Positions 44,101-55,500 are shown, numbered from the stretch's first letter. The stretch: 64,000 nucleotides of DNA from Rebecca billardiae RCC1528 (GCA_965240325.2 OZ251223.1:3038001-3102000); one strand, 5' to 3'. Notes: generated by a model from the letters alone, not told the origin. Made by a program: numbers and translations.

Positions 44101-46090
44101 ATGGCGTCGCGCGGCTTCTCCGCGGCGCTCGCTGGGGCCGATGTCACGCAGGACGGGTGGTTCAGACTCGTCTCGGCGGCGCGGGACGCCAGTGAAGATG
44201 CGACCCAGACGTGTGGTCGCCCTCGCTCGGCGTCACATCCCGCACCCGGACCGCCTGTGTCAGGCCTTGCGCGCGCGAGTGCGACCCGCCCGTCGCCGAG
44301 CCGGCGGCACACGGACGGAAGCGCGCCAAGCACGGGCAAAACCCACCACGCAAGGCACGCATTGCACGCGCATTCAAGCACGGTCTTTCTCGCACTCGGC
44401 CCCGAGGGCGAGGGCCCCGACGAGGAGCGGCCCCAATGGGGCAGCCACGTTGAGTACGTGCTTTCATTAGTGGGCTATGCGGTGGGCATTGGCAACCTGT
44501 GGCGCTTCCCCATGCTCGCGATGCAGCACGGTGGGGGCGCGTTCCTCGTGCCGTACTTCCTCTTTGTTGTCACTTTGGGCTGCCCGCTGCTCGTGCTCGA
44601 GCTGTGCGTGGGCCAGGTGTTCCAGATGTCGGCCAGCCGCCTGTGGGGAGGGCTTCATAGACGGCTTGCTGGCCTGGGCTGGGCATCCGCGCTCACGTCC
44701 TTCACTGTCGCCGTGTATTTCAACATGCTCATCGCGTGGACGCTCTTCTACCTCGTGCTTTCGTTTCGCGCCCCGCTCCCGTGGACCAGCGCCAACCCAG
44801 CCCCGTGCATGGCGACGGCGGCGCGGACAGCAGACCCAGCCGCCGCTTTCTGGGAGGCCTGTGTCACGCAGCAGCTGCCGCTCGCCGACCCTGACTGGGC
44901 CGCGCCGAACTGGCCGCTGGTGGGCAGCCTGGCCGCCGCGTGGCTTGTCGCGTGGGGTGCGCTACACAACGGCATCGAGTCGTCAGGCAAGGTGGTGCTC
45001 TTCACCGCCACCTTCCCGTACGCGGCTCTGCTCATCCTTTTCCTCCGCGCGGCCACGCTCGAGGGCGCCGCGGCAGGCCTCGCTTACTATGTGACGCCCT
45101 CCTTTTCCAAGCTAGGCGACGTCGAGGTACACGCGCGTTCGGCCGCCCGCGCGCGGTGGGTGCGTCCCGGGCTCCCGCTCTGCCGCTGATCCGTGCACGC
45201 GCGGCGCGCGGCTGCGCCCGGGCGTGCAGGTGTGGGTCGCTGCGGCCAACCAAGTCTTCTTCTCTTTTGGCGTTGGCACCGGCACCATTGTCGGCTACGC
45301 GTCGTACACGCCCAAGGGCTCGCCGTTCCTGCGCGACGGGCTGGCCGTCGGGCTGATCAACGCGGGGACCTCGTTGTTCGCGGGGCTCGTCGTCTTCGCC
45401 ATCCTTGGACACCTCGCACACGAGCAGGGCGTGGCGGTGAGCGAGCTTGAGCTCGGAGGCCCAGGCCTCGCCTTCATCGCCTACCCGACCGCGATTGCGC
45501 TGCTGCCTGCGGCGCGCGTGTATGCGGTGGTCTTCTTTCTCATGCTTCTCTCGCTCGCGCTGGACACGCAGATGGGTCTGCTCGAGGTGGGCGTGTCCGC
45601 ACTTGCCGAGCATGGGCTCTTCCTCTTCCGGAAGCGAATGCTCGCCGTGGGCATGGCAGTGGTGTGCGCTCTCGGCTTCATGCTCGGCGCGTGCTTTGCC
45701 ACGCGCGGCGGCGTCGACCTGCTCAGGCTCTTCGACAGCTACGCGTGTCTCGTGTCCCTCCTGACGATCTGCTTCCTCGAGCTCGTTGCCGTCGTCGGCG
45801 TGTATGGCACGCACAGCTTCACCGCGCGCGTGCGCTGCGAGACGGGCGTGGCAATCCCCCACTGGCTCACAGCCCTGTGGACGTTTGTCTCGATGCCGCT
45901 GTGCCTGTTGCTCGTCGTGCTCGCACTGCGCGGGGCTCTCGTCCGCACGAGCGAGTCGTGGCCCGAATGGGCGAGTACACTGGGCTGGCTGCTTGCACTG
46001 GCGCCCATACTTGTGATCGCGGGAGGGGGTGTGCTGGCGTCGAGCCGTGCACATGCCACTGATGGCCAGGTGCGCTCGCGCAAGTGCTGA
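44101..46090 (+). CDS. SLC6-family Na+/Cl--dependent transporter
   Basis: A 628-residue sodium-coupled symporter of the neurotransmitter/amino-acid transporter (LeuT-fold) family. Exons 44101-45126 and 45230-46090 join in phase 0. The first 110 residues are a polar Ser/Arg/Pro-rich extension unlike the family and could hide a further intron. Transmembrane helix 1 has the canonical unwound sodium/substrate site, VGYAVGIGNLWRFP, followed by NLWRFP-GGGAFLVPYF spacing. Helix 6 in exon 2 reads WVAAANQVFFSFGVGTGTIV, again canonical. Helix 8 (YAVVFFLMLLSLALDTQMG) keeps the conserved LDTQ region. Twelve helices can be counted. Substrates in algae may be amino acids or osmolytes; the sequence does not decide. 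Confidence 0.92.
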
Positions 46091-46364
46091 TGTGGCATCG
46101 CAGGCAACTACGCAGCAGCCAGCAACTCCGGACGGCGCGGTGTACTGTCACTGAACTCTGACGAAGTGAGTTACTATAATAACAACTAAGTACTGCGGCT
46201 GCTGCTCATAATCGTACGTACTTATAGACGGCTCTAGCAGACAATGCTACGACTCACTAGCTGGGGCAGTCTCTGCTGCCACGGACAAGCCGCGCGCGAG
46301 CCGCGAGCCAGGCGGGCCGCGTGTCGACACGCTCACGGTGAGCGAGCGCCATCGTGGCAGATGT

Positions 46365-47972
46365 TCATCGCGATAGAGGCGGCAGCTGAGAGATGCGCTT
46401 GGGCAAGACGAGGTACTCGTTCCCCGCGAATGCGCTGGTGCCGTGGCCGAGCGCAGCCGCGTGCTTCCCGCACGAGTACACGCAGCCGTCCGCCGTCACG
46501 AACAGCGCGAGGGTGCCGGAGAGCGAGCAGTCCACCACGCGCTCGTCAGCGAGCCCCTCAACGTGCGCCGGGGGAACCTCGCGTACGCCCATGTACCCGA
46601 GGCCCAGCTGCCCGCACGAGTTGTCACCAAACGTGTGGACGCTACCGTCCGCGCCCACCACTGCGCTGCTGGCAAAGCTCGCGCAAGCTCGCACGGAGCG
46701 CACGTCCGCAAGCGCCTCGATGCACCTTGGCACGAGCTGGCGATGCGAGAGGGAGTCGCAGCCGAGGCAGCCGTTCAGGTTTGCCCCGAAGGAGTGCACG
46801 CGGCCCGCCGCGTCGACAACCAGGCTGTGCGAACTGCCCGCGCTCACGTGCACGGCACGCTCCTCTCCGGAGAGCGCCTCGACGCGCCGTGGCGTGTGCT
46901 GATCGTGCTTGTTGCCATGGCCAAGCTGGCCTTGCCCGCCGTAGCCGCACGAGTAGGTCGCGCCGTCTGTTGAGAGGAGGAGTGCGTGGGCAACCCCCAT
47001 GGACGCCGCGCCGACCCGTACGCCAGCCAGCGCCTCGATGCGCCGCGGCCGCCACAGCCCATCCGTGTGGCCGTGGCCGAGCTGACCGCAATCATTCCGG
47101 CCCCAGCTGTACACAGCGCCTGCAACGCCGACCGCACAGCTGAAGCCGCCACCGGCGGCGATGTGAACGACGAACTCGCCAGACAGCGTGCCGAGCGCGG
47201 CGAACGAGTCGCACGATGCGTTCTCATCGAGCTCTCGTGGCTCGCCTAGCCCGAGCTGGCCGCACCAGTTCTCGCCGCAGGCGTAAACCACGCCGGCATC
47301 GCTCAGCGCGAGCAGGTGCTCCCGGCCTGCGGCGACGGCGCACACGCGCACTGCCGAGAGCGAGGCGACGTGCGTCGGCACGAGCACGGGCATGACCTTC
47401 GGATGCCCAAGTGCATTGGGCAAGCTAAACGCCACGTTCCACCAGACTTCCTCCAGCATGTTCTCATCGGTCGCCTCCTGCTCGCCACACGTGTGCAGCC
47501 TGCCGTCCGCGTCGACGAAAGCGCTGAATTCGTGAGCGCACGCGACGGCGGCCCCATGCACTCGCGCTAGCTCGAGCACGCGCTCACGAGCAAAGAGCTC
47601 CTCCGTCCACGTGAGCACGCTCGGCGGTCGAACATTCGGCAGCGTGCGGTCGTGGTCACGCGCGCGCGCGCGCTCGCGCAGCGCTTGCTCGACTGGCGAG
47701 CGGCTGCCCGGCACGCCGCGGAAGAGGCGCGAGGTGGCGTTCGCGGCAGCGAGATCGCGCGCATGCGCAACGAGGGTGATGATTCGCTCGATCACCTCGG
47801 CCGGGAGGTCGCCAAGGGTCGGCGGTGTGAGAGCTTGCACATCTTCGACGTGGTGGGGAGGATTGGCGATACTCGTAGCGGCGGCCATCTTGCTCCCTTC
47901 TGGAGGGCGGAGAATCGAACACGGAACACTGTTCATGACCAATAAAGGAATCGTGACATTCGTGACTGCCAC
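46365..47972 (-). CDS. F-box protein with RCC1 repeats
   Basis: The 535-residue protein couples an F-box-like helix pair (LGDLPAEVIERIITLVAHARDL then AAANATSRLF, about residues 53-85) to a seven-bladed RCC1-type propeller (about 140-520). At least six repeats are visible, for example VVYACGENWCGQLGLGEPRE, AVYSWGRNDCGQLGHGHTDG, ATYSCGYGGQGQLGHGNKHD, VHSFGANLNGCLGC, SVHTFGDNSCGQLGLGYMG and CVYSCGKHAAALGHG. The arrangement suggests a substrate adaptor for an SCF ubiquitin ligase or a UVR8/HERC-like scaffold. Without the exchange-factor residues it should not be assumed to act on Ran. Single exon. Met29 (47888) is an alternative start. The gene is convergent with the SLC6 gene. Confidence 0.88.
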   Translation of the reverse strand: MAVTNVTIPLLVMNSVPCSILRPPEGSKMAAATSIANPPHHVEDVQALTPPTLGDLPAEVIERIITLVAHARDLAAANATSRLFRGVPGSRSPVEQALRERARARDHDRTLPNVRPPSVLTWTEELFARERVLELARVHGAAVACAHEFSAFVDADGRLHTCGEQEATDENMLEEVWWNVAFSLPNALGHPKVMPVLVPTHVASLSAVRVCAVAAGREHLLALSDAGVVYACGENWCGQLGLGEPRELDENASCDSFAALGTLSGEFVVHIAAGGGFSCAVGVAGAVYSWGRNDCGQLGHGHTDGLWRPRRIEALAGVRVGAASMGVAHALLLSTDGATYSCGYGGQGQLGHGNKHDQHTPRRVEALSGEERAVHVSAGSSHSLVVDAAGRVHSFGANLNGCLGCDSLSHRQLVPRCIEALADVRSVRACASFASSAVVGADGSVHTFGDNSCGQLGLGYMGVREVPPAHVEGLADERVVDCSLSGTLALFVTADGCVYSCGKHAAALGHGTSAFAGNEYLVLPKRISQLPPLSR

Positions 47973-48193
47973 GACCGGAGCTCCGGGCGAGCTCCCTCAC
48001 TCCTCAGCTCGTCGGTCGGCGGTCGGTCCGGACGTAGCTGTGACACTGAGTGCCTGTGGCCGCTTTCAATAGCTAGGCGGATGGCAGATCACACGCCAGT
48101 CCGTGGCAGTAATATCTAGAGTCTAGTTCTGTACAAGTCAGCCAACATTGGATGGCGGGCCACCACTCACCAGCACGTGCCAGCGCGACCGCA

Positions 48194-49300
48194 TCACGCG
48201 GCTGCGAGCACGAACGCCGGCGACGCGGTCGCGGAGCGTGCCGCGCGGCGCGGCTGTGCCCTCTCACTGGCCTTGTACTCGCGCCATGAGGCGCGGCCGT
48301 GCTCAGCGCGCGCATGCATGGCCTCGGTGCGCAGCTGCACTTCCAGTGGCTCGCCCGAGCCGAGGCTCACGCCCAGGTGCACCGACTGGTACCCGTTGGG
48401 CTTGGGCGCCGCGACATAGTCCTTGTACCGGCGCGCGTCCTCCGCCCACAGCTCGCGCACCGCCTCGCACGCGCGCGAGAGCAGCTCGGCCTCGTCCGCG
48501 CCGGAGCGCAGGACGACGCGCGCGGCGAGCAGGTCACACACCGGCTTCGCGCGGAGCACCGCCTTCTCGAACACCGAGGCGCGCGACTTGAGCCGCGTCT
48601 CCACTCGGAACGAGCCCTCAGGCAGCGCGTGCGCCAGCGTCTGCTCCAGCTCGGTCGCCGCGCGCTCGAGCGCCGCGCCCGCCGTGCGCGAGTGGCGCGC
48701 GTGCCACCGGCTGACGGCGCCGTGGGACTGCGGCACGAGCGCGGCGCAGCTCGCGTCGGCGAGGGTGTCCACCACCTTGTCGAGGCCGAACGCGCGCGCC
48801 GCCGGGCTGATGGCGCTCGCAGCACGCGAGACGCGCCGGCTGAGCGCAAGCCGCGAGACACGCTCGAGCTTGGCCCACCGCGGCAGCTGCTCGCCGCCGA
48901 TGGCAGGGTAGAGCGCCGAGCGCACCGCGCGCGCGGGCTCGGCCGGAGTTGCCACCGGGATCGCATCCGCATCCGCCGCCATCACCCCCACCGCGTCCTC
49001 GCGCGCCGAGCGCGTCGCGCGCGGGGCCAGCCGGCGCCGGCGCAGCGCGCTCGCAGACAGGCAGAGCAGCGCGGTGCGTGCGAGCGCCGTCTGCGCCATG
49101 TGCGCCGGGCCAGCCTGGTGCGCGTGCGCGGGCGGCGGCGTGGCCGAGCCGAAGCGCGGTGTCGCCGCCCTGAAGGCCGCCGGGAGCTGCGCCGCCGGTG
49201 CCACGAGCGGGCGCGCCGGCTGGTGCTGGCGCCTGTGCATGGCGTGCACGCCGAGGGCATGCCCCGTCCAGCCGCGCGCCGAGACGGCAGCTGCGCTCAT
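48194..49300 (-). CDS. RelA/SpoT-homologue (p)ppGpp synthetase, HD-less, probably plastid
   Basis: The 368-residue enzyme should transfer pyrophosphate from ATP to GDP/GTP, making the alarmone (p)ppGpp. The synthetase motifs are complete: VETRLKSRASVFEKAV, CDLLAARVVLRSG, RRYKDYVAAPKPNGYQSVHL and EVQLRTEAMHARAEHGRASW. There is no room for the HD hydrolase domain, and no TGS/ACT domain follows, so it resembles stand-alone alarmone synthetases. An internal stretch starting at Met68 (49099; MAQTALARTALLCLSASALR) reads like a signal peptide followed by an Arg-rich transit-like region, suggesting plastid import. Start choice: the frame is open past 49681, but third-position GC falls sharply upstream of 49300. 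Divergent from the hydrolase-methyltransferase gene. Confidence 0.85.
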   Translation of the reverse strand: MSAAAVSARGWTGHALGVHAMHRRQHQPARPLVAPAAQLPAAFRAATPRFGSATPPPAHAHQAGPAHMAQTALARTALLCLSASALRRRRLAPRATRSAREDAVGVMAADADAIPVATPAEPARAVRSALYPAIGGEQLPRWAKLERVSRLALSRRVSRAASAISPAARAFGLDKVVDTLADASCAALVPQSHGAVSRWHARHSRTAGAALERAATELEQTLAHALPEGSFRVETRLKSRASVFEKAVLRAKPVCDLLAARVVLRSGADEAELLSRACEAVRELWAEDARRYKDYVAAPKPNGYQSVHLGVSLGSGEPLEVQLRTEAMHARAEHGRASWREYKASERAQPRRAARSATASPAFVLAAA

Positions 49301-50120
49301 CGCGGTGGCGCGCGTGGCTGCTGAGACCAGCACGAATGCGCGCGTCAGCACCCGCAAGCTGCGGCCGCTCTGCGAGCGCCGCGATCCGGCTCGTGCGCCG
49401 TGGCGCGCGCGCCGGCTATGTGCATGCGCGCAAGCCGCCACCGCGCGCGCGGCGTGCATGTTGCGGCCGAGCGCGTGGGGGGCAGCCGAGCTGGTGGTAG
49501 TCGGCATGTCGAGCTCGCTCACGTCGAGAGGGCGCGCCTCTGTCGCGAATGCTGCTGCGTCGAGCATCGAGCGCGCGCGTGAAGCTATGCCGGAAAGCCG
49601 GCGGACGTTCCGCGGTGCCTTTGCCCTGCACGTTTTGAGCCCAACTGCGGTACCGGTCCGCTTGCTTCCGTAACTCTTCATCTTTGCGTCATCCTGCTCG
49701 AGAGGGGCACAACGGGCAACCGACGTTGGTGAAGTCAGGCGAGCACCGTGACGGAACAGTGCCCCCCAAAGGCTTCGTCCAATGAGAGCCGCCGAATTCG
49801 AGCGCCTTCCGGTCTCCAAGTCGGAATTCTGAATAGGGCCCTGGCGAATTCCCGCGCGCGCGAAGAGCCCAACCGTCACACGACCAGAATTGGCGCGAAA
49901 AGCGGGGGTGTCCCACCAGTCTGCACACCCGGACCTACGCCCCGGACACCCCCCCCCCCCGCGCGCGCCAACGAGACGGACGAGCAGCGAGCCAAGCGGC
50001 GCGCGCAGGAGCGGGAGGCGGCCGCCGCGCGACACGCTCGTTGGGGGTTGGTCCGGTACGGTCCGGCTGCAGACTGTCCGCCGCACCGAAGCGGAAGCCG
50101 ACGCGGCTGACTCAATAAAG
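49301..50120. other. Divergent spacer between RSH and hydrolase-methyltransferase genes
   Basis: 820 bp with lower codon-like GC3 than the flanking genes, presumably 5' UTRs and promoters. If the RSH gene starts at the in-frame ATG 49681, about half of it would be coding. A run of ten cytosines ends at about 49960. Confidence 0.5.
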
Positions 50121-52328
50121 ATGGCGGTGGCCATCGGCTCCATGCTCAGAGCGGCGCTCCGGCGGGGACGATGCCGCGGGCTGGCGTCCCTCGCGGGCGA
50201 CGACTTGCTTCGGCAGCGCGTGCGCACCCCTGACGGCGTCGACCTCGCCGTCACCGTCGGCGGCGACGTGCGCGCGCCGCGCACGCTCGTGTGCATCCCT
50301 GGAGGGCTGGGCACTGCAGAGACCGACTTTGCGCCGCAGCTCGCAGGCGGCCTGGGCGTGGGCCTTCGCGTGGTGGCCTTCGACCCGCGTGGCTACGGTG
50401 GCTCGCAACCGCCTACGCGCACCTTCCCCGTGCCGCCCGCCGCCCCGCACTCGTTCTATGAGCAGGACGCGCGCGATGCGCTCGCGGTTGCGGACGCGGT
50501 GTGCGGCCCGTCGGGCCGCTTCTCCGTGCTCGGCTGGTCGGACGGCGCGAACGTGGCGTGCGTGCTCGCCGGAGGCGCGGCTCGCGCGCGCATCGACGGC
50601 CTCGTCGTGTGGGGCGGCAACGCGTACGTGAGCGCGGATGACGTGCAGCTGTGGGAGCGAATGCGTGACGTGCGCACCGCGTGGAGCGCGCGCATGCGCG
50701 AGACGCTCGGAGCGGTGTACGGCGGCGACGACGGGCTGCAGGCGCTGAACGACCGCTTCACCGACGCGATGGCCGCGCTGCACGCCGCTGGCGGCGACGT
50801 CTGCCTCGCCGCGCTGCACCGCATCGGCTGCCCAACGCTCGTCGTGCACGGCAGGCTCGACCCGCTCGTGCCACGGACGCATGCCGAGTACATTGCGGCG
50901 CAGGTGGCGCGCGCGCGGCTGGCGTTCGTGGACGAGGGGCGGCACAACGTGCACCTGCGCCACGCGCTGGCCTTCAACCACCTCGTGCGCCGCTTCCTCG
51001 TGCTCGAGGCCCCCGCCGCGCCACCCGCGGCGGCGGCGGCGGCGGATCCGGCCATGGCGGCCGCTGCGGCCGCCGCGCCCTCGGCGGACGTCGCGCCCGA
51101 GCACGGCGCCGCGGCCGTGTCCGCCGCGGAGGAGGAGGTGGACGTGGACGTGCACGAGCTGGCGTACGGCTTCATGCGCTCCAAGGCGCTCTTCGCCGCG
51201 CTGCACGCCGGCGTCTTCGACGCCGTCGCCGCCCTCGAGGCGCGCGCGGCCAGCGCCGACGGTACCGCCTCGGCGGCCGCGCGCGCGCCCACCTTTGCCC
51301 AGCTGGAGTCGGAGCTCGTGCGCGCAGGCGGGCGCGTGCGCGGCGAGCGGCTGCGCACGCTGCTCGGCGCGTGCGTGGCCACGCGCACGCTCGTCCTGCG
51401 CCACGCGTCGCCGCCCGCTGACGGCTCCGGCGCGCCGTACGAGCCTCGCTTCGGCCTCAGCCGCTCGGCGCGCGAGCAGCTGGTGCGCGGCGCTGCGCAC
51501 TACTGGGGCGACTACCTCCGGCTGCAGGTGGACGAGCACTTCTACGCGCGGCTGGGCAGCCTGCCGCGGCTGCTCGAGGAGGGCGGCAAGGACGACGCGT
51601 ACGAGGCGTGGTTCGAGCAGAGCCCCGAGGACGCCGAGCAGTACACGCGCGCGCAGCACAACGGCTCGCTCGCCACCGCGCGCGCGCTGCTTCGGCGCGT
51701 GCACGCGCTGCGTGACGCGCGCTCGCTGCTCGACGTCGGCGGCGGCTCGGGCGCGCTCGCCATCGAGCTCTGCCGCGCGCACGCAGACGCACGCGCGACC
51801 GTGCTCGACCTGCCCGCCGTGATCGACGCCGCCCAGCGCATCGTCGGCGAGGAGTCCGCCGATGTGCGCGCGCGCATCGCGCTCAGGCCCGGCTCGGCGA
51901 CGAGCCCGAGCTGGGCTGCGGCGGGCGTGGAGCTCGGCGGGCACGACGTGGTGTGCTGCTCCTACCTGTGCGGCTCGGTCGCGGCCGACGCGCTGCCCGC
52001 GCTCTTGGCGCGCGCGTTCGCCGCGTGCGCGCCCGGGGGCACCGTCGTCGTGCACGACTTCATGACGGCGAACGGTGGCGCGGCGAGCGGCCCGCGGCAC
52101 GCGCCGCTGTGGGCGCTCGCGCACGTGGCCGTCAACCCGCTCGGCGCCGCGCTCACGCCCGCGCGCGTCGTGGGCTGGCTGGACGCCGCCGGCTTCCGCG
52201 CGCCGTTCGTGCAGCCGATGATTGGTGACCTCACCACGCTCATCACGGCGCGAAAGCCAGCCGTTCGCCCGCCCGCAGTCGCCCAGCCTCGTCAACTCTC
52301 CGACGACGGCGCTGAGCGGAAGATATGA
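50121..52328 (+). CDS. Fusion: BPHL-type alpha/beta hydrolase + ASMT/COMT-like O-methyltransferase
   Basis: One uninterrupted 735-residue frame encodes two enzymes. Residues about 28-298 are an alpha/beta hydrolase close to BPHL/valacyclovir hydrolase: nucleophile Ser140 in GWSDG, Asp247 in HGRLDPLVP, His275 in EGRHNVHLRHALAFNHLVRRF. An Ala-rich linker (about 300-335) follows. Residues about 342-715 are a class-I SAM-dependent O-methyltransferase of the acetylserotonin/plant COMT type: an N-terminal dimerisation region (ELAYGFMRSKALFAALHAGV), SAM loop DVGGGSG (538-544), DLPAVID, and VVVHDFMTAN near the catalytic region. No stop, splice signal or frame change separates them, so a true bifunctional protein is likely. 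The joint reaction is unknown; hydrolysis of an ester or amide followed by methylation of the freed hydroxyl is one hypothesis. The first residues may be a weak mitochondrial presequence. Confidence 0.87.
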   Translation: MAVAIGSMLRAALRRGRCRGLASLAGDDLLRQRVRTPDGVDLAVTVGGDVRAPRTLVCIPGGLGTAETDFAPQLAGGLGVGLRVVAFDPRGYGGSQPPTRTFPVPPAAPHSFYEQDARDALAVADAVCGPSGRFSVLGWSDGANVACVLAGGAARARIDGLVVWGGNAYVSADDVQLWERMRDVRTAWSARMRETLGAVYGGDDGLQALNDRFTDAMAALHAAGGDVCLAALHRIGCPTLVVHGRLDPLVPRTHAEYIAAQVARARLAFVDEGRHNVHLRHALAFNHLVRRFLVLEAPAAPPAAAAAADPAMAAAAAAAPSADVAPEHGAAAVSAAEEEVDVDVHELAYGFMRSKALFAALHAGVFDAVAALEARAASADGTASAAARAPTFAQLESELVRAGGRVRGERLRTLLGACVATRTLVLRHASPPADGSGAPYEPRFGLSRSAREQLVRGAAHYWGDYLRLQVDEHFYARLGSLPRLLEEGGKDDAYEAWFEQSPEDAEQYTRAQHNGSLATARALLRRVHALRDARSLLDVGGGSGALAIELCRAHADARATVLDLPAVIDAAQRIVGEESADVRARIALRPGSATSPSWAAAGVELGGHDVVCCSYLCGSVAADALPALLARAFAACAPGGTVVVHDFMTANGGAASGPRHAPLWALAHVAVNPLGAALTPARVVGWLDAAGFRAPFVQPMIGDLTTLITARKPAVRPPAVAQPRQLSDDGAERKI

Positions 52329-52523
52329 CGACGATGACATCAGCCAATTCAGCGCCCATGACGACAAGTCGACATGCACCCCGCCTGACGATCAATACGC
52401 GCGGATTACTACTACGGAAAACATCAATAATCGTAGTCAGTAGCAGACGAGTACGACGTATAATCTCAGACGACGAGTGAGTGACGAACGAGGAGGTCAG
52501 ACGGAGGAGGAGCAGACTTCAGA

Positions 52524-55500
52524 CTACAAGTACGACGACTGATGAACTGCTGACGACAGCAAAATGTTCTCGATCGCCGTGCGCACCGCAGCTTCCGCTT
52601 CAGCGGCAGCAGCAGCAGCGCCCTCGACGGCTGCCTCTGCCTCGTCGCGTGCAGCCGTCGCGCGGTCGACCACCGCCTGTGCCGTAGCGAGCTCCGCCTC
52701 GGCCGCCCCCGCGACGCTCAATGGCGTGCCCGCAAGCCGGCGCTCGCGTGTCGCGACGGCCGTGCAGTCGTCGGCGACGCCTCGCGCGTCGGCGAGCGCG
52801 GCCGCGTCCGCCTCGGCCCGTCGCTGCGCGGTCTCGGCCGCGCTCGCCGCGTCGGTCGTACTGCGCTGCAGCTCCTCCTCCTGTGCCAGCAGGCGCGCGA
52901 GCTCCGCGCGCGCTGCGTCGGCTTTGGCCTGCGCGTCGCGTGCCTTCTCAGTCGCGCCGGCGAGCGCCGCGTCGCGGGACTGGCCGATCGGCAGCGTGTG
53001 CTGGTTCGAGCGGAGCTTGGCGAGCACGGCCAGCTCAATCTTGAGCGCGGCCTCGCACCGGTCGCGCGCGCGCCGCGCGGTGGCGATCTCGCCGCGCGTG
53101 CTGTGCCACTCCGCCTGTGCGCGCTTGGCGCGCTCGGCCGCCGCCTGCGCGCCCGTGCGCGCGCCCTTCACCGAGAGCTCGAGCGCACGCGCGGCCTCCG
53201 CCGTCTGCGCTTCTCGCGCGAGCGCGGCCCTCGCGCGCTGGAGCACGGCGCCGTAGCCGCGCTCGACCTCGGCGAGCTTGGCGGCGCGCGCGTCGCGCGC
53301 CTCCGCGGCCGTGGCGAGCTCGCGGCGCGCAGCGGACGCGCGCTCAGCCGCGCGCCGCGCGGCCGCACGCAGCGGCTCCGACCTCTTGCGCTCGGCCTCG
53401 GCCAGCGCGAGCGCGCGCACCCGCGCGAGCCGTGCGCGCTTCCTCGCGCGCGCGCGCCGCAGCCGCTCCAAGATGAGCTGGCGCGCTCGCTCCTCGTCCT
53501 CGCCGAGTGCCGCGGCGATCAGCGCGCGCTCGACGCGCACACGCGCTGCTTCGAGCGAGTCATCCGCGCGCGCCGCGCCGAGCAGCGCGCGCTCGACCGC
53601 CGCGCGTGCCGCCTCGTGCGCGTCCTCCCTCTGCGCGGCCGCGAGCAGCTGTGCCTCGATGCGCTCGCGCGCAGCCAGCGCAGCCAGCGCCGCGTCCGCC
53701 GCGCGCGCCGCAGCGATGAGCTCGCCCTCCGCGCGCGCGCGCGCTGCTTCGCGCGCGTCGTCCGCGCGCGCCGCGTCGAGCAGCGCGCCCTCGATGCGCG
53801 CGCGCGCGGCGTCGAGCTTGTCCTCGGCGGCAGCGGCCGCGAGCAGAGCCGACTCGAGCGCTCCGCGCGCGGCCTCGCGCGCGTCCTCGGCGCGAGCTGC
53901 GGCGAGCAGCTCGCCCTCGAGGCGGGTGCGCTCCGCCACTGCCGCCTCGGCTGCGGCGTCAGCAGCCAGCGTGGCCGCCTCCGCCTCCGCTGCCGCCACC
54001 GCCTCCGCTGCAGCGGCAGCAGCCTCCGCCTCCGCCGCCCTCGCCTCCGCCGCCTCCGCTGACGGCTCAGCCTGGGCCGCGGTCGGAGCCGCCGCCGCAG
54101 CATCCGCCGCCGCCGCCGCTGGCCCACCTGCCGCCGCTGCCGGTGCCTCCGAAGCCGGTGGCCCGAGTGCCGGCGCCTGCGCCGCGGCCGGCGCGTCCTC
54201 CCCCGCTGGCGCCGCACTTGCGGACGCCACCGGAGCCACCGCCCTGCCGAGCTCCGCCGCAGGGGCGAGGGCAGCCAAGCTGTCCGCACCGCGGGGCGCC
54301 GGTGCGGGCACGGCGCGTGTGGGGCTCAGCGGCGCAGGCGCGGCCGACGTGGGTGTGGCTGGAGCGCCAGCGAGCAGCGGAGCAGCTGCGGGCGCGAGCC
54401 CGAGCGTTTCGCCCTCCGCATCGCGCGGCGCGCCCACTCGCGCCGCGGGGGCCTCCCAGCCCGCTCCCTCGCGCTCCTGCGGTGGCGACACGAGGCCGGC
54501 GGGCGCCGCGGCCTCGGCTGCCGCGAGCTCGGCAGCGGCGAGGACGGCCGCGGCGGCGGGCGCGCTCACGCCGTCGGCCGCGGGCGCGCCGGCGATCACC
54601 AGCGACACCTCGCCGCTGGCCAGCCTGCGCCTGCCGGCTGCGCCCATCGCGCGCCCACCCGCCGCCAGCCCTCTCGCCGCACGTACCGCGCCGCCAGCCC
54701 TGCGCCAGCGCGCGCGCGCGTGCGCGGCCGGCCGGTGCGTTGGGAGCGCATGCGCGCTGCGCGCATGCCTGCCGCGCGCGACCCGCTGGATCGCGACGGC
54801 CGCGAGCCACGGGGCGCGATCGCCCGCACGGCGCAGCCGCGCGCGCTCGCGCGCGCCGCGCGCCTCGTGCCGCGCGAGCAGCCCGCGCGCCGCAGTCTGC
54901 AGGGCGCGCGCCGCCGCCGCGCGCCTCGCCGCCTCCGTGCTCGCGAGGTGGCGGCGGAAGGTGCGCTGCACCGCGAGCGCGGCGCGGCGGCGCTTGAGCT
55001 CGAGGCGGCGGGGCGTCACGGCGTCGAGCCTCGCCGTGGGCACAGCGGGCGGCGCGCGCAGCCGCTCGAGCCCGCCGCGCTTCGGCCCCTCGTCCATCAC
55101 CCACGCGCGCACCCGCCGCCCATCCGAGGCCGTCAGTGTGACCATGCGGACCGAGCGCGCGGCGTTGCTGAGCGCGCCCGCCGCGCACTCGAAGAGGCCG
55201 TCGTCCGGGCTGTCGAGCAGCGTCTCAAGCTCGCGCAGCGCACGCCGGTCCCGACGCAGCGCGACGATCCCATCCGCGCTGACGCACGTGACCTGCGACG
55301 CAGACCCCAGGGCACGCGGCGGGGCGGGGGCGCGGCACACGCGCTCACGTCAGCGCGCGTGCTCGCGCTGGGGGGCGACCCGGTCGAGGGCGCGGGCAGC
55401 GCGGGCGGTGCGCGCGCGCGCGCGCGCACGTTTCGAAGCGCTGCCACGACGTAGTACCGCGCCCGACCCGACGCGCCCCGGTCCGCCAGCGCGGCCAGAA

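Noticed and set aside
48194-50314. 706-codon version of the RSH gene starting at 50314
   Set aside because: It would overlap the start of the divergent hydrolase-methyltransferase gene, and GC3 upstream of 49300 is not coding-like.
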